Source of the DNA: Pseudoalteromonas piscicida
GTDB lineage: Bacteria > Pseudomonadota > Gammaproteobacteria > Enterobacterales > Alteromonadaceae
Reading direction: 5' to 3'
Assembly: GCF_002208135.1 (NCBI RefSeq)
Contig: NZ_CP021647.1
Span: 871,501-935,500, forward strand
DNA length: 64,000 nucleotides
Part shown: one piece after another, positions 26,625-35,908 of the stretch
Layout of the letters: each line of letters starts with the position of its first letter
Position numbering within the stretch: the first letter of the stretch is position 1
Notes under the pieces: model-generated
Told to the model about the DNA's origin: nothing
The model's input: only the letters and a program-made list of their open reading frames with translations
Database searches by the model: none
Position numbers and translations under genes: made by a program

Positions 26625-26656
26625 AAAAAAGGTGCTTGATGGGCGCACCTTTTTAT
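26625..26656 (+). terminator. Rho-independent terminator after the barrel paralogues
   Basis: AAAAAGGTGC (26626-26635) pairs with GCACCTTTTT (26645-26654), loop of nine bases, ending in a T run. Confidence 0.85.
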
Positions 26657-26723
26657 TTACCCAAGGGTAAGAGCTAACCTTTCTGATAGAAAGGCGTTAA
26701 TTCTCAGATGCTTAGTTTGTTTG

Positions 26724-28057
26724 CTAAGCGTATTTATCCATCAACTGCGCATATTGGTAATAAGCTAGTTGCCCCATTCTTCTTAATTGTGGCATTGGAA
26801 ATTTGGGCAGTGGCTTGGTATAGATGGGTAAATCAGGCACTTTAAAGCCCATTAATTTTTCAGCAAGTCGGATACTTGCCTGTGCACTAAACGCCACTCC
26901 CGAGCCACAATATCCAAGCACATATCCGATGTTGTTTTCACTGTAGATATGGGGAAGGTCATCAAGCGCGGCAGCAATATAGCCACTCCAAAAGTAATCA
27001 ACTTTAACATCGAGGTTAAAAAAGCAATCGTTAAGCGCTGAGCGTAGGTTTTGTTGATATTTTGGATTGTCTTGATCGTATCCAAACACTGCGCCTCGCC
27101 CACCAAACAGAATGCGATTATCGGGAAGACGACGATAGTAATACTTAAGCCGCCTAGTATCCATGACGACTTGCTCCGTCATTAAGCCACTGACAGCAAG
27201 TTGTTCATCGCTGAGTGGCTCAGTTACGATGATACTACTTAAAATCGGTAGATAACGCCCTTGAGTTAACGGAGAAAATTGTCGTTGGCTGTAGGCATTT
27301 GCTGCGATCACGACTTTGTTCGCCGAGACTTTGTGGCCATTCACTTCTAGCTGGTGGTTGCCATTTTGATTCTGGTGGTGGGTGACCAAACTGTTTTCAT
27401 AAATTTGTACGCCAGCTTGCTGAGCTAATGCCTTGTAACCTAGCAACAGCTTCAAAGGGTGAACACCAAACGCGTTGTCAAATCGCAATGCGCCAAACCC
27501 TTGCTGATTGTGCATATAGGTTTCGGTTAGTTGTTGCTGAGATAGTAACTGATGGCTCTTGCTACCCATGGTTGCAGTGAGAAATTCTGACTGTGCCTTT
27601 AGTTGCGAAAATGCTTGCTGATTGTGTGCAACTTTTAAATACCCGGATCCCTGCACGTTGCAGTCAATGTAATTAGCGTCAATATGTTCTCGTACTAAAG
27701 CAACGGCGTTATTGTACTCTTGATATATGGCTTTACTGACATCCAAACCATACTTTTTAGCCAGTTGCGCATAACCAAGCCGGCCCGTACTTGGTAGCAC
27801 AAAACCCGCATTTCTCGCGCTCGCGCCAAAGCCAACTTGATTTGCTTCAAATAGGGCAACGCTTTGATGATGAGTGGCTGCCAAATGGTAGGCGGTAAGT
27901 AAGCCCGTAAAGCCACCACCGATCACTGCGATATCTACCTGTAATGGTTTATCTAGAGAAGGGTTAGGGGACCTAAAGGGCAGGTTGCAGCCCAGTAGCT
28001 GTTGGCAAAAGCTTGGCCTTGGCAATGTGGCTGAGTGAGTGGATCAAACCCTGACAT
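26724..28057 (-). pseudogene. FAD-dependent amine/amino-acid oxidase (DAO, PuuB-like), frameshifted near its start
   Basis: The main frame encodes a DAO-family flavoprotein: Rossmann motif DIAVIGGGFTGLLTAYHLA near its start, 'GASARNAGFVLPS', and C-terminal 'GYCGSGVAFSAQASIRLAEKL'. It is similar to gamma-glutamylputrescine oxidase (PuuB) and related oxidases. The natural N-terminus 'SGFDPLTQPHCQGQAFANSYWAA' is in a different frame, starting at the ATG at 28057 with TTGGAG seven bases upstream; one missing base near 27985-27986 (an AA pair on the coding strand) separates it from 'NLPFRSPNPS'. The ATG follows the GNAT gene stop by one base, so they are an operon. Either a sequencing error or a true mutation; without the first part, translation would need a weak internal start. 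Confidence 0.85.
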
Positions 28058-28058
28058 C

Positions 28059-28616
28059 TTAAAACTCCAATACCATTTCTGCTGCTTGGCAGTGGCATTC
28101 AGACCCACAAATAGTACAAACATAGCCGTGATAGATACAGTCATCTAGCCACTTATCATCATGGACTTTGATCAGTTTGCCACCGGCTTTGGTGAAGTAT
28201 TTAACGGCACCGTTACCTGGGCTTTGTTTCCAAAGATGAGCAACGCCAGCTCTTGCGCCTTGTTGTTTTAGTGCTGTTATTGCGTGTTTTAGTAATTGGG
28301 GCCCAATACCTTGGCCCTGTGCGTTCGGTGACACCGCGATACATTTAAAATAGGCCATGTCATTTTGATCGACAGGCCACAAAGACGGTGAACTCCACTT
28401 ATCTATAGCCCATTGTCCGGCACTATATGATGTTCTAAAACCGAGTAACTCATCGTCATCGCTTAAGGCAACAAAGGAAGCATTTATACCATCTTTACAG
28501 CCTTTTTGGCGCATTTGTTCAATGCCTGCGTAATCAAGATAATTATCACCATGAACGAGATTGCCAAGTGCGATAACACGTTCGAAATGTTCTGGTTGTA
28601 AAGGAATAATTTTCAT
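28059..28616 (-). CDS. GNAT-family N-acetyltransferase
   Basis: 185 residues, cytoplasmic. The acetyl-CoA-binding motif A is visible as 'CIAVSPNAQGQGIGPQLLKHAI' (~residues 90-112), preceded by 'DDDELLGFRTSY'. The C-terminal part has a Cys/His cluster ('CIYHGYVCTICGSECHC') that could bind a metal. Substrate unknown; position directly before an amine/amino-acid oxidase gene suggests a role in amine or amino-acid metabolism. Confidence 0.88.
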   Translation of the reverse strand: MKIIPLQPEHFERVIALGNLVHGDNYLDYAGIEQMRQKGCKDGINASFVALSDDDELLGFRTSYSAGQWAIDKWSSPSLWPVDQNDMAYFKCIAVSPNAQGQGIGPQLLKHAITALKQQGARAGVAHLWKQSPGNGAVKYFTKAGGKLIKVHDDKWLDDCIYHGYVCTICGSECHCQAAEMVLEF

Positions 28617-28745
28617 AGGCTCTCTGTTGTTGTTATTTACTGTGAGGCATTTTGACTAGCATACCACGTTGGATCATGTACTAAAAACGCTAAGACTCAT
28701 CGATTTTGGAGGACGTTACTACATATGTTGTAAGAATAAAAAGTG

Positions 28746-28775
28746 AACAAAATTTGACAGCGATGTCATTTTGTT
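28746..28775. promoter_or_regulatory. Inverted repeat / promoter upstream of the chitinase
   Basis: AACAAAAT-TT-GACA (28746-28759) mirrors TGTC-ATTTTGTT (28764-28775) around GCGA. The left arm contains a perfect TTGACA (28754-28759), and AATAAT/TAATAA follows 15-16 bases later, so the repeat overlaps a plausible sigma-70 promoter for the chitinase gene, where a regulator could bind. Confidence 0.5.
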
Positions 28776-28830
28776 AATAATTGTTGAATTGATGGGTTTT
28801 ACTATTAACAACAACATGTAAAGGAAAAGT

Positions 28831-30269
28831 ATGAACAGTCTAAAATTAGCGACCGCAGTTTCGCTTGCCATAACTGCAAGTCAGGTGATGGCCATGAGTC
28901 CGCAACCCGATCCACAAAACCCCAATGGTTATATTGTTTCTCGAATAGAATTGAATAATGCCGAAAGCGCGAAAACCAACAACCCGATGTATGCTATTTG
29001 GTCTAAAGCACTCGAAACAAGAGACAATACAGTTGTAGAAGCAATTGCGCCGGGCCTTGCCAGTAATCCTGATAATGTAAAAAGAGCTGAACGGGTATTT
29101 GGTCAAACCCAGTGGCAATTTCTGACGCAAATGGCGGCACCTGAATACACCTATACGCGCTTTTTGCGTGCTATTGGCAAGTTTCCCGCATTTTGTGGCG
29201 ACTATACTGATGGCAGAGACGCCGACGCAATCTGTAAACGCTCAATCGTGACTGCATTTGCGCATTTTGCTCAAGAAACGGGGGGCATATTGCCAAAGAC
29301 AATACTTCTGATAACCCTCTCGGGTTAGAAGAATGGCAACAAGCCTTGGTTCATGTGCGCGAAATGGATTGGTCAGAAGGGCAAGTTGGCTATACCACGG
29401 GGTGTGGACAAAATGACTGGCAGAATCGCCGTTGGCCATGTGGAACTGGACAAGGATATTTTGGCCGAGGCGCTAAGCAGCTCTCATATCACTTCAACTA
29501 TGGCGCATTTAGTGAAGTCATGTTTAATGGTGATGCAACGGTGCTATTAAATAACCCTGGTTTAGTGGCAGACTCTTGGCTAAATTTAGCGTCTGCAATT
29601 TGGTTTTTCTTAACTCCGCAAGCGCCAAAACCTGCAATGTTACACGTTATTGATAGGACTTGGACGCCGTCACAACGTGAGAGTGAGGCAGGGATTGGTT
29701 ATGGCTTTGGTACCACCATTAATATTATTAACGGTGGGATTGAGTGTGGCGCGCAAAATAAAGACAAAGGTCAGCCCGTTAACCGCATTCGTTATTGGGA
29801 AGGGCTCTCGCATTATTACAACATCACCATTGAAGCTGATGAAGAAAATACCTGTTGGCAGCAAACACCATACGGTAGCTTAAACCTCGATGGGGCGACT
29901 GACGTCCTTTACACCAACTGGGAAGGGGATTGGGCTTATTATGCAGATCGTCCCGGAGGGTATTCATTTGAGTGTAAACTCGTGGGGTATCAAACAGCTT
30001 ATTCAGCGCTGGTTCCGGGAGATTACGAGAAATGCGTGACAAACTTTTATCAATCACACGCAAGTTGGCCCGAAGTTCGAGTCGTTGATGACTTACCAAC
30101 CAACCCTACTGAACCGCCAGTGGATGGAGTGCCTGCTTGGGATGCGGACAAGGTTTACCTAAAGGGTGATAGAGCGAGTTATAACGGCGTGATCTACGAA
30201 GCAAAATGGTGGACCAAAGGTAATATACCTACTGCCGATGGCTCCAGTCCTTGGTTGGCTGTTAACTAA
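28831..30269 (+). pseudogene. Secreted GH19 chitinase with C-terminal chitin-binding module, one-base frameshift
   Basis: A signal peptide (residues 1-21, ending VMAMS) is followed by a GH19 catalytic domain: 'TAFAHFAQETGG' carries the catalytic-Glu segment, and downstream 'YFGRGAKQLSYHFNYGAFSE' and 'WLNLASAIWFFLTPQ' are typical of the family. The C-terminal ~45 residues ('VPAWDADKVYLKGDRASYNGVIYEAKWWTKGNIP') are a CBM5/12 chitin-binding domain. The first frame ends at 29328; the second is open from ~29287 to 30269. One extra G in the six-G run at 29280-29285 restores 'QETGGHIAKDNTSDNPLGLEEWQQALVHVREMDW'. An intact protein would be ~479 residues and secreted to degrade chitin. The break is in a homopolymer, so error is plausible. 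Confidence 0.88.
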
Positions 30270-30277
30270 ATAGTGTT

Positions 30278-30300
30278 GGCGGGTTTCCCGCCTCTATTCT
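30278..30300 (+). terminator. Rho-independent terminator of the chitinase gene
   Basis: GGCGGG (30278-30283), a three-base loop, and CCCGCC (30287-30292), followed by a T-rich stretch. Confidence 0.8.
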
Positions 30301-30766
30301 TATTAGATTTATTTTCTCCTAAAACTCGCCTTGTATTACTTTTAGTTCTATTGATTTTTTCAAAATACCCCACTTTATTACAATTGTAATCTTATTTTAT
30401 AGTTATTTATTTAAGGGTTTTAAACGCTTGTTTATCATTTTTATGGTGGTTTTTAGTTTATTTTTATTTTTTTAATATTTAAAAAAGCTGCTTGTTGTGT
30501 TTTTTATTTTGTTTTGTTTTCCGATGGTTTTGGGAGAGGTTTTTTTAACTTAATGAAAATATTGCTAATTTGTATTTTTTTGTTTCGTTTTCTTGAATTT
30601 TTCATCTGATTTTTGCTTTGTTGTTTTTTTGTTTTTTATGTGTAAATTTGCTGTGTCTAAAATGTGTTTATATGTATATCTGTAGTTTAAGTTGTAGTTT
30701 GCATTACTTTTTTAGTCGGTATAAATCAGAATTTACTTTGATTTTTAAAATAAAAAAGGAAAAATC
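30301..30766 (+). other. T-rich non-coding region upstream of the S8 protease
   Basis: About 465 bases with no credible gene. The plus strand is strikingly rich in T with many TTTT, GTTTT and TTTTTATTT runs and very few C. It ends with AAAAAAGGA just before the protease ATG. It probably holds the promoter of the protease-Hint unit, and such AT-rich DNA is a typical target of H-NS-like silencers, but no discrete site was recognised. Confidence 0.6.
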
Positions 30767-32278
30767 ATGAAAAAAAGGAAAATAACTCCCTTGTTATTGA
30801 GCCTTATGCTTGGGTCTACAGTTCAAGCAGCTGAGTTTTACAGTAACTCGTCGGGATCACAGGCGATTAAAGACAGCTATATTATTGTGTACAACACACC
30901 GGCTGCTCTAATTAATGCGGATATCACCACCAAAGCGGCATTTACGGAATCGTTAACGACGAAGTTAAGCGCTGAGTTTGGCTTAGATGTTGAGTATCAA
31001 TATGATAACTTAGCCGGTGTTGCTGTTAAAGCAAGCTCCGAGCAATTATTGAAGCTGCTCTCTCATCCAGATATTAAGTTCATTGAGCAAAATGCGACTT
31101 TTAGCATTGATCCACAGTTCTCTGATTTCCACGCGTTACAAAATAACCCTACATGGGGTTTGGATCGCATCGATCAAAGAGATCGTCCATTAGATAAGAA
31201 ATATGTAGGTGCGAACAACGGTCAAGGTGTAACTGCTTACATAATCGATACTGGGGTGTTAAACAGCCATAATGATTTCGGTGGCCGTGCAAGAAATGGA
31301 TATGATTTCGTTGATAACGACGCTGTTTCTCAGGATTGTAATGGTCACGGTACACACGTTGCAGGTACGATCGGTGGTTCGCAATATGGGGTTGCCAAAG
31401 CCGTAGATTTAGTTGGTGTGCGAGTTCTTAACTGTAGTGGTTCGGGATCGTATGCTGGCGTAATCGCAGGGATCGACTGGGTAGCAGGTAATGCTTCTGG
31501 ACCATCTGTTGCAAATATGAGTTTGGGAGGCGGTAAATCTCAAGCTGTTAATAACGCAGTAGCAAATGCGGTAAATCGTGGCATTACTTTTGTTGTGGCT
31601 GCGGGCAATGACCGTGGTGATGCTTGTTCTAAATCACCAGCAAGCGAGCCTTCTGCAATCACAGTTGCCTCTTCGGATATTAATGACGCAAGATCGGGTT
31701 TTTCTAACTACGGGAAGTGTGTCGACGTATTCGCACCTGGATCTTCAATAACGTCTGCATGGATTGGTTCTAATAGTGCAACGAAAACGATTAGCGGTAC
31801 ATCAATGGCATCGCCTCACGTTGCTGGTGTAGCTGCGCTACATTTGTCTAAATCACCAAACCTAAATCCAGCTCAGGTGACTACGGCAATGAGTAATAAC
31901 GCCTCAAAAAACAAAATTTCGGATGTCGTTGGTTCGCCAAACAAATTGGTCTATGCCAAATTTGAAGACCAACCAGGGGATGGCTTAGTTGAAATAGTCA
32001 GTGGTAACAAAGGCCAATCTAAAGTATTCCCTTTCAATGTTGCTTCAGGTACGACCAAATTGGTAGTTAGTTTATCCGGTGGAACGGGTGATGCTGATCT
32101 TTATATCAAGCATGGTCAAGAACCTTATCCTATCGATAACGACTGCGCTTCAGAAAATCCAGATACTTCAAACGAATCATGTGTCATCACTAACCCTGCA
32201 AATGGCACTTGGTACCTATCAGCCTATGGGTATAGCGCTTTTAATAATGTCACCCTTAAAGCTGAAGCTGTGAAATAA
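30767..32278 (+). CDS. Secreted S8 serine protease (proteinase K-like) with PPC domain
   Basis: 503 residues. A signal peptide (1-~21) is followed by an I9 propeptide inhibitor ('DSYIIVYNTPAALINADITTK...', ~35-115) and a proteinase K-like catalytic domain with triad Asp161 (YIIDTGV), His194 (GHGTHVAGTIGG) and Ser346 (GTSMASPHVAG). Residues ~405-503 are a PPC domain ('KVFPFNVASGTTKLVVSLSGGTGDADLYIKHGQEP'), usually removed on maturation and involved in secretion or substrate binding. It should be exported and degrade extracellular protein. A Hint-domain protein follows 35 bases downstream, probably in the same transcript. Confidence 0.96.
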   Translation: MKKRKITPLLLSLMLGSTVQAAEFYSNSSGSQAIKDSYIIVYNTPAALINADITTKAAFTESLTTKLSAEFGLDVEYQYDNLAGVAVKASSEQLLKLLSHPDIKFIEQNATFSIDPQFSDFHALQNNPTWGLDRIDQRDRPLDKKYVGANNGQGVTAYIIDTGVLNSHNDFGGRARNGYDFVDNDAVSQDCNGHGTHVAGTIGGSQYGVAKAVDLVGVRVLNCSGSGSYAGVIAGIDWVAGNASGPSVANMSLGGGKSQAVNNAVANAVNRGITFVVAAGNDRGDACSKSPASEPSAITVASSDINDARSGFSNYGKCVDVFAPGSSITSAWIGSNSATKTISGTSMASPHVAGVAALHLSKSPNLNPAQVTTAMSNNASKNKISDVVGSPNKLVYAKFEDQPGDGLVEIVSGNKGQSKVFPFNVASGTTKLVVSLSGGTGDADLYIKHGQEPYPIDNDCASENPDTSNESCVITNPANGTWYLSAYGYSAFNNVTLKAEAVK

Positions 32279-32313
32279 ACTTCAATTTACATTAATTACA
32301 AGGAAATTTTTCT

Positions 32314-33093
32314 ATGAGATCTTTGATGATTTTATTCACTACGTTGTTTGCACTTGTCGCATTCAAATCAGAAGCAACAATGGATATTGCTGCTTACCAA
32401 AGTCAAGCGACTACCGATAATGCCGCTCATGGACGCTGTGCGAAAAAGGCTATTTCAGCGACTGAGTGTGTTAAACGTATAGATTGGGCTGTTCGTGAAG
32501 GCTATATCACTGCTAGAGCTGGTGAGTGGGGTAAAGCAAATGGTTTCTATCCAGTTGTTGACTTTTATGACAGAACGGTTGGTGCAGTATGTAAGTGTGG
32601 TTGTTTTGAAGCCAATACATTAATCCGTGTCACCAAAGGTGGTGATATTGTCGATGTAGCAGCAAAACATATAGATGATAGCTATGGTTTGGTTGGCCTG
32701 GCAAAGGATGCTTCTTTGAGCTTGCTATCGACAAACACGTTTGAAATGAGAGCGCGTACTAAAGGTGCTGAAGAATCAGATCTTTACGTGTTTACTTTAG
32801 AAGATGGCTCTGAACTTAAAGTGACTCAGCACCACGGTATGCTTTTAGGCAATGGCGCGATGGTTGCTGCTAAAGATGTTGAGTTAGGCCAAACGATGTT
32901 GCGTGCAGATGGCGTTGAGCTTTCAGTTGCTTCAATCACTCGTGAGGCTACCGAGCTGGATGTATACAACTTTGAAACCAATGGTGCGGAAGTAGTAAAT
33001 CACATCATTATTGCAAACGACATTTTAGTTGGTGATTTGACTTGGCAGAATCAGCTACAAGCTGAATTAGGCCAAGTTGTAGTACGCCAGTAA
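32314..33093 (+). CDS. Secreted stand-alone Hint-domain (hedgehog/intein-type) protein
   Basis: 259 residues. A signal peptide (residues 1-~21, ending KSEA) is followed by a ~75-residue Cys-containing domain and then a Hint fold beginning at Cys97 in 'CKCGCFEANTLIRV', with the block-B TxxH equivalent 'VTQHHGMLL' (Thr171, His174), 'GAMVAAKDVELGQTML', and a C-terminal 'VVNHIIIANDILVGD'. The hedgehog/intein first Cys and the Thr/His for N-S acyl shift are present, while the usual C-terminal His-Asn pair for splicing is not, so self-cleavage or transfer to a nucleophile is more likely than splicing. AAGGAAA precedes the ATG. A terminator closes the S8-Hint unit. Confidence 0.85.
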   Translation: MRSLMILFTTLFALVAFKSEATMDIAAYQSQATTDNAAHGRCAKKAISATECVKRIDWAVREGYITARAGEWGKANGFYPVVDFYDRTVGAVCKCGCFEANTLIRVTKGGDIVDVAAKHIDDSYGLVGLAKDASLSLLSTNTFEMRARTKGAEESDLYVFTLEDGSELKVTQHHGMLLGNGAMVAAKDVELGQTMLRADGVELSVASITREATELDVYNFETNGAEVVNHIIIANDILVGDLTWQNQLQAELGQVVVRQ

Positions 33094-33107
33094 ATAATTC
33101 TTCAATC

Positions 33108-33131
33108 GGGAAGGTTATTCCTTCCCTTTTT
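33108..33131 (+). terminator. Rho-independent terminator after the Hint gene
   Basis: GGGAAGG (33108-33114), five-base loop, CCTTCCC (33120-33126), then TTTTT. Confidence 0.88.
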
Positions 33132-33440
33132 CTATCTGTTTGATTTGAAGTTGGGTTGTTATTTGAGACAGCAGTCTTTACTCGTGATTGTATTTTAATC
33201 AGTTGAGTCGTTCAGTCGCAAACGCTGCAAATATCGGTGGTGTTTATAGGATGCTTGAAGCGCTGGGGTAGCAATGAGTAAAGTTGCCATTATGAGTAGC
33301 GCAGCCCTGATACTGCATAGGCTTTTGAAAAGCTGCTGTAACTATTTTTTATAATGAAGTTGGCACTATTTTCCAGTTCGAACACGAGCAGGTTTTTATC
33401 TTCAAATTATCTATCGGTTTAATTTTTAGGTTTTATTTTT
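33132..33440. other. Intergenic region without a recognised feature
   Basis: About 310 bases between the Hint-gene terminator and the next gene. It presumably carries the promoter of the gene at 33441, but I see no convincing -35/-10 pair, repeat or conserved RNA. Confidence 0.5.
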
Positions 33441-34223
33441 ATGAAAAAAAGTATTTTGATCACAGTTGTGGTCGCTGTGATAGCACTGGCAGCTTTTAAG
33501 TTTAACTTGTTTTCTGTTGCAGAAGTTGGGGCGGGAAATGAGGTAGGAAATAATTCAACAACAGCGCTCACTAAAAGTGAGGAAGTGGAATTAAGTAAAC
33601 TCGATGAGTTAGATAAAAAGCTTATCAATGAAATCAATACTAAGTTACCTAAAGCCGATCCTAAACTTGCCACCCCTGAGGTTCGATTATTAACGGCTTT
33701 TGAGAGAATGCAATTGTCAGTGGGTAAGTTTAATTCTGCCTCTTTTATTAGCGAAGAGATGCAAGACTTATTGCATGACGCCAAGATGATTGAAATTGCA
33801 AAACAAAGCCTTGTGGATTATGAGCACGCTGAAAAAACATTTGGGGAACAACAAGCGCTGGTTAGAGTGTTTTCAATTCGTTTGTTAGACGAACTTGCCA
33901 AAGCGGGAGAGCCGGGGCCTTTGTATGAGGCTACTGGCCAAGTTGCACACGCATTAAATGCGAAATTGGTAAACGGTGAGACGATTGAAAAGCGCAGAGA
34001 CCTAGATCTTGAAGATTTGGTTTATGCTTCCATTGCTACCTATGGAGATAAACAAGTGATTGACTCTCCAGAGACTGTAATGATGGAACTCGGATATTAT
34101 GACGACTTTCATACTGACATCAGGAAGATTTATGCCAATCAATTTGGTGCAATTATCAATCGTAAGAAAAGCGTAGATGAAACAATATTAATAGTACAGA
34201 AGTTATTTAAAAAGCAGTCATAA
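33441..34223 (+). CDS. Membrane-anchored or secreted protein of unknown function
   Basis: 260 residues. The N-terminus 'KKSILITVVVAVIALAAF' is a signal anchor or signal peptide; no lipobox. The remainder is predicted helical with charged heptad-like stretches ('SEEVELSKLDELDKKLINEINTKL') and no cysteines in the mature part. No family was recognised. It is preceded by a terminator and followed after 58 bases by the first of two subtilase-like genes, so a role in the secretion, folding or inhibition of these proteins is possible but unproven. Confidence 0.75.
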   Translation: MKKSILITVVVAVIALAAFKFNLFSVAEVGAGNEVGNNSTTALTKSEEVELSKLDELDKKLINEINTKLPKADPKLATPEVRLLTAFERMQLSVGKFNSASFISEEMQDLLHDAKMIEIAKQSLVDYEHAEKTFGEQQALVRVFSIRLLDELAKAGEPGPLYEATGQVAHALNAKLVNGETIEKRRDLDLEDLVYASIATYGDKQVIDSPETVMMELGYYDDFHTDIRKIYANQFGAIINRKKSVDETILIVQKLFKKQS

Positions 34224-34281
34224 AAATAGTGTTTTAACTTACATCATCAAAAATCAAGAGATTTAAAAGAAGGACTTTGTA

Positions 34282-35748
34282 ATGGGTAACTCCACAAAAG
34301 CTGTTTTTTTATTGAGTGCTTTATATGTAGCATCAAGTCATGCCAGTATGCACCCTGTTAAACCATTTGCTCAGCAATATATTTCAGATTCAATTAACTG
34401 GATGACGGAGCAAAATATTGCCTGTGATTTGGCCGAACAATCACACCCGATGTGTGATTCTGTCACTGTTCATTTTAATGACGGTAATTATGATCCGCAA
34501 AGGACTAAATCGCAGCAGACTGTATTGGTATTAGATTACGGTATGGATTTGCAAACGGTATTGCGTTATCGAAGCCGAGTCATCGCGACGTATAAATATG
34601 ATCATCAGAGCCAGTCTTTTGTGGCTGATAATCCATCGGTGACTATCTCAAAATTAGGGAAAAAGTTGTTAACTGAGCTTGACGGATTTACTTATCTCAA
34701 TGGCGAGACAGGGTATACCGAAAGTGGCTTTTTGCCTGCGGCTTGGCTTGGAGAATTAGCGGCTAAATATGTTTCGATAGCGAAACACGATAAATACGAT
34801 CATATAACTGGAAAGCCGCACTTTAGTCATGGAACTAAGGTTTTTGGTTACTTAGCACAACACAATCCCGATGCCGAGTTTGTCATTGTTGATACTGAGA
34901 GCTTTTCTCCATTTATCAACCATAAAGATGCACTTTGTAGCCGTAATATAGAAGAGCTACATACCAAAATGCAAAAGGCTGCAAATTCCTTACGGGCCGA
35001 TGTTATTGAGCAGCATGGTGTTGAGTATATAAACTATTCAGGCGGTTTTGAAAGAACCGATGTCCGTAATGCTTGGTCTGCTAGCTCATGTAATGGTCAA
35101 TTGAGCAATAGTACCGCTACCGAATTTGTTAAGAGTATCCAGCCTATTTATGATGTTCTGTTTAACACCCACGGAGTACTAGGCCTTCATGCCGGTGCGA
35201 TTGGTGCTAGTAGCAGTGAGAACCCCTTAGATGTAACTGATTACCCTAACCGGGTACGTGTAATGTCCTACACCACCGGCTCGGTGGACACCAATATAAC
35301 GGCTACAGGCGATTTAAATTGGCAAAAGGTGTTTGTAGATCACACTTCTGAGTTTAATGGAGATAAGTATATCGATCTGTATATAAACTTTGGCTATGGT
35401 AGAAGCGACTTCTGGGAACAAAATAGTACGCCGAAAATGGCTTCCGATGTTTATGGAATGCGCTACGGAGCTGATTGGGAGTTTCCATCATCCTCTTGGG
35501 CTGCGCCGATTGCCACTTCTTATGCGATTTCGACACAAACTCAACTTGAGCATGATAGGCAAATAACTTGGTTTGACCCTGTGCTGTTAAAACAGACTTT
35601 GTTACCAACTCAGTGTTTTGACAATGGTGGCTACTTCATCAACTTTAAGTTATCTCAATTCATTCAAAATGGTGAAGGAGTGTGTAGAATTCAAGATCCG
35701 TTGAAGCATCGTATTGATGAACTTAATCGTCAAAAGTATCTAAACTAG
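34282..35748 (+). CDS. Divergent secreted subtilase-like protein (paralogue A)
   Basis: 488 residues with a signal peptide (ending SSHAS, ~residue 22). No close family was recognised, but the order and spacing of subtilase landmarks are visible: Asp85 in VLVLDYGMD, His183 in FSHGTKVFGYLAQHNPDAEF, a 'NYSGG' strand, 'GLHAGAIGAS' in the place of the oxyanion/AGN region, 'STPKMASDVYGMRYG', and Ser405 in SSSWAAPIATSY. This implies a catalytically competent S8-like fold very far from classic subtilisins. A propeptide is not obvious. It is followed by a paralogue that adds a lipobox. AAGGA precedes the ATG. Confidence 0.82.
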   Translation: MGNSTKAVFLLSALYVASSHASMHPVKPFAQQYISDSINWMTEQNIACDLAEQSHPMCDSVTVHFNDGNYDPQRTKSQQTVLVLDYGMDLQTVLRYRSRVIATYKYDHQSQSFVADNPSVTISKLGKKLLTELDGFTYLNGETGYTESGFLPAAWLGELAAKYVSIAKHDKYDHITGKPHFSHGTKVFGYLAQHNPDAEFVIVDTESFSPFINHKDALCSRNIEELHTKMQKAANSLRADVIEQHGVEYINYSGGFERTDVRNAWSASSCNGQLSNSTATEFVKSIQPIYDVLFNTHGVLGLHAGAIGASSSENPLDVTDYPNRVRVMSYTTGSVDTNITATGDLNWQKVFVDHTSEFNGDKYIDLYINFGYGRSDFWEQNSTPKMASDVYGMRYGADWEFPSSSWAAPIATSYAISTQTQLEHDRQITWFDPVLLKQTLLPTQCFDNGGYFINFKLSQFIQNGEGVCRIQDPLKHRIDELNRQKYLN

Positions 35749-35908
35749 TAGCTAATTAGGACTTTGTACTAATTTGTTACTTTATGGTGCCTGTTTGACA
35801 ATCCATGATATAGTCTCTAAGAAAATTTTTTGTTAATTTGTTGTGTTTGAATATTTTGCTTAGTAGGCAAAATATAATGTATCGAGCACCATTCTAAGGA
35901 TAGGTTTT

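Noticed and set aside
33275..33350. Short open frame of about 24 codons (SKVAIMSSAALILHRLL) in the gap before 33441
   Set aside because: A purine-rich stretch precedes it, but it is too short and unremarkable to support.
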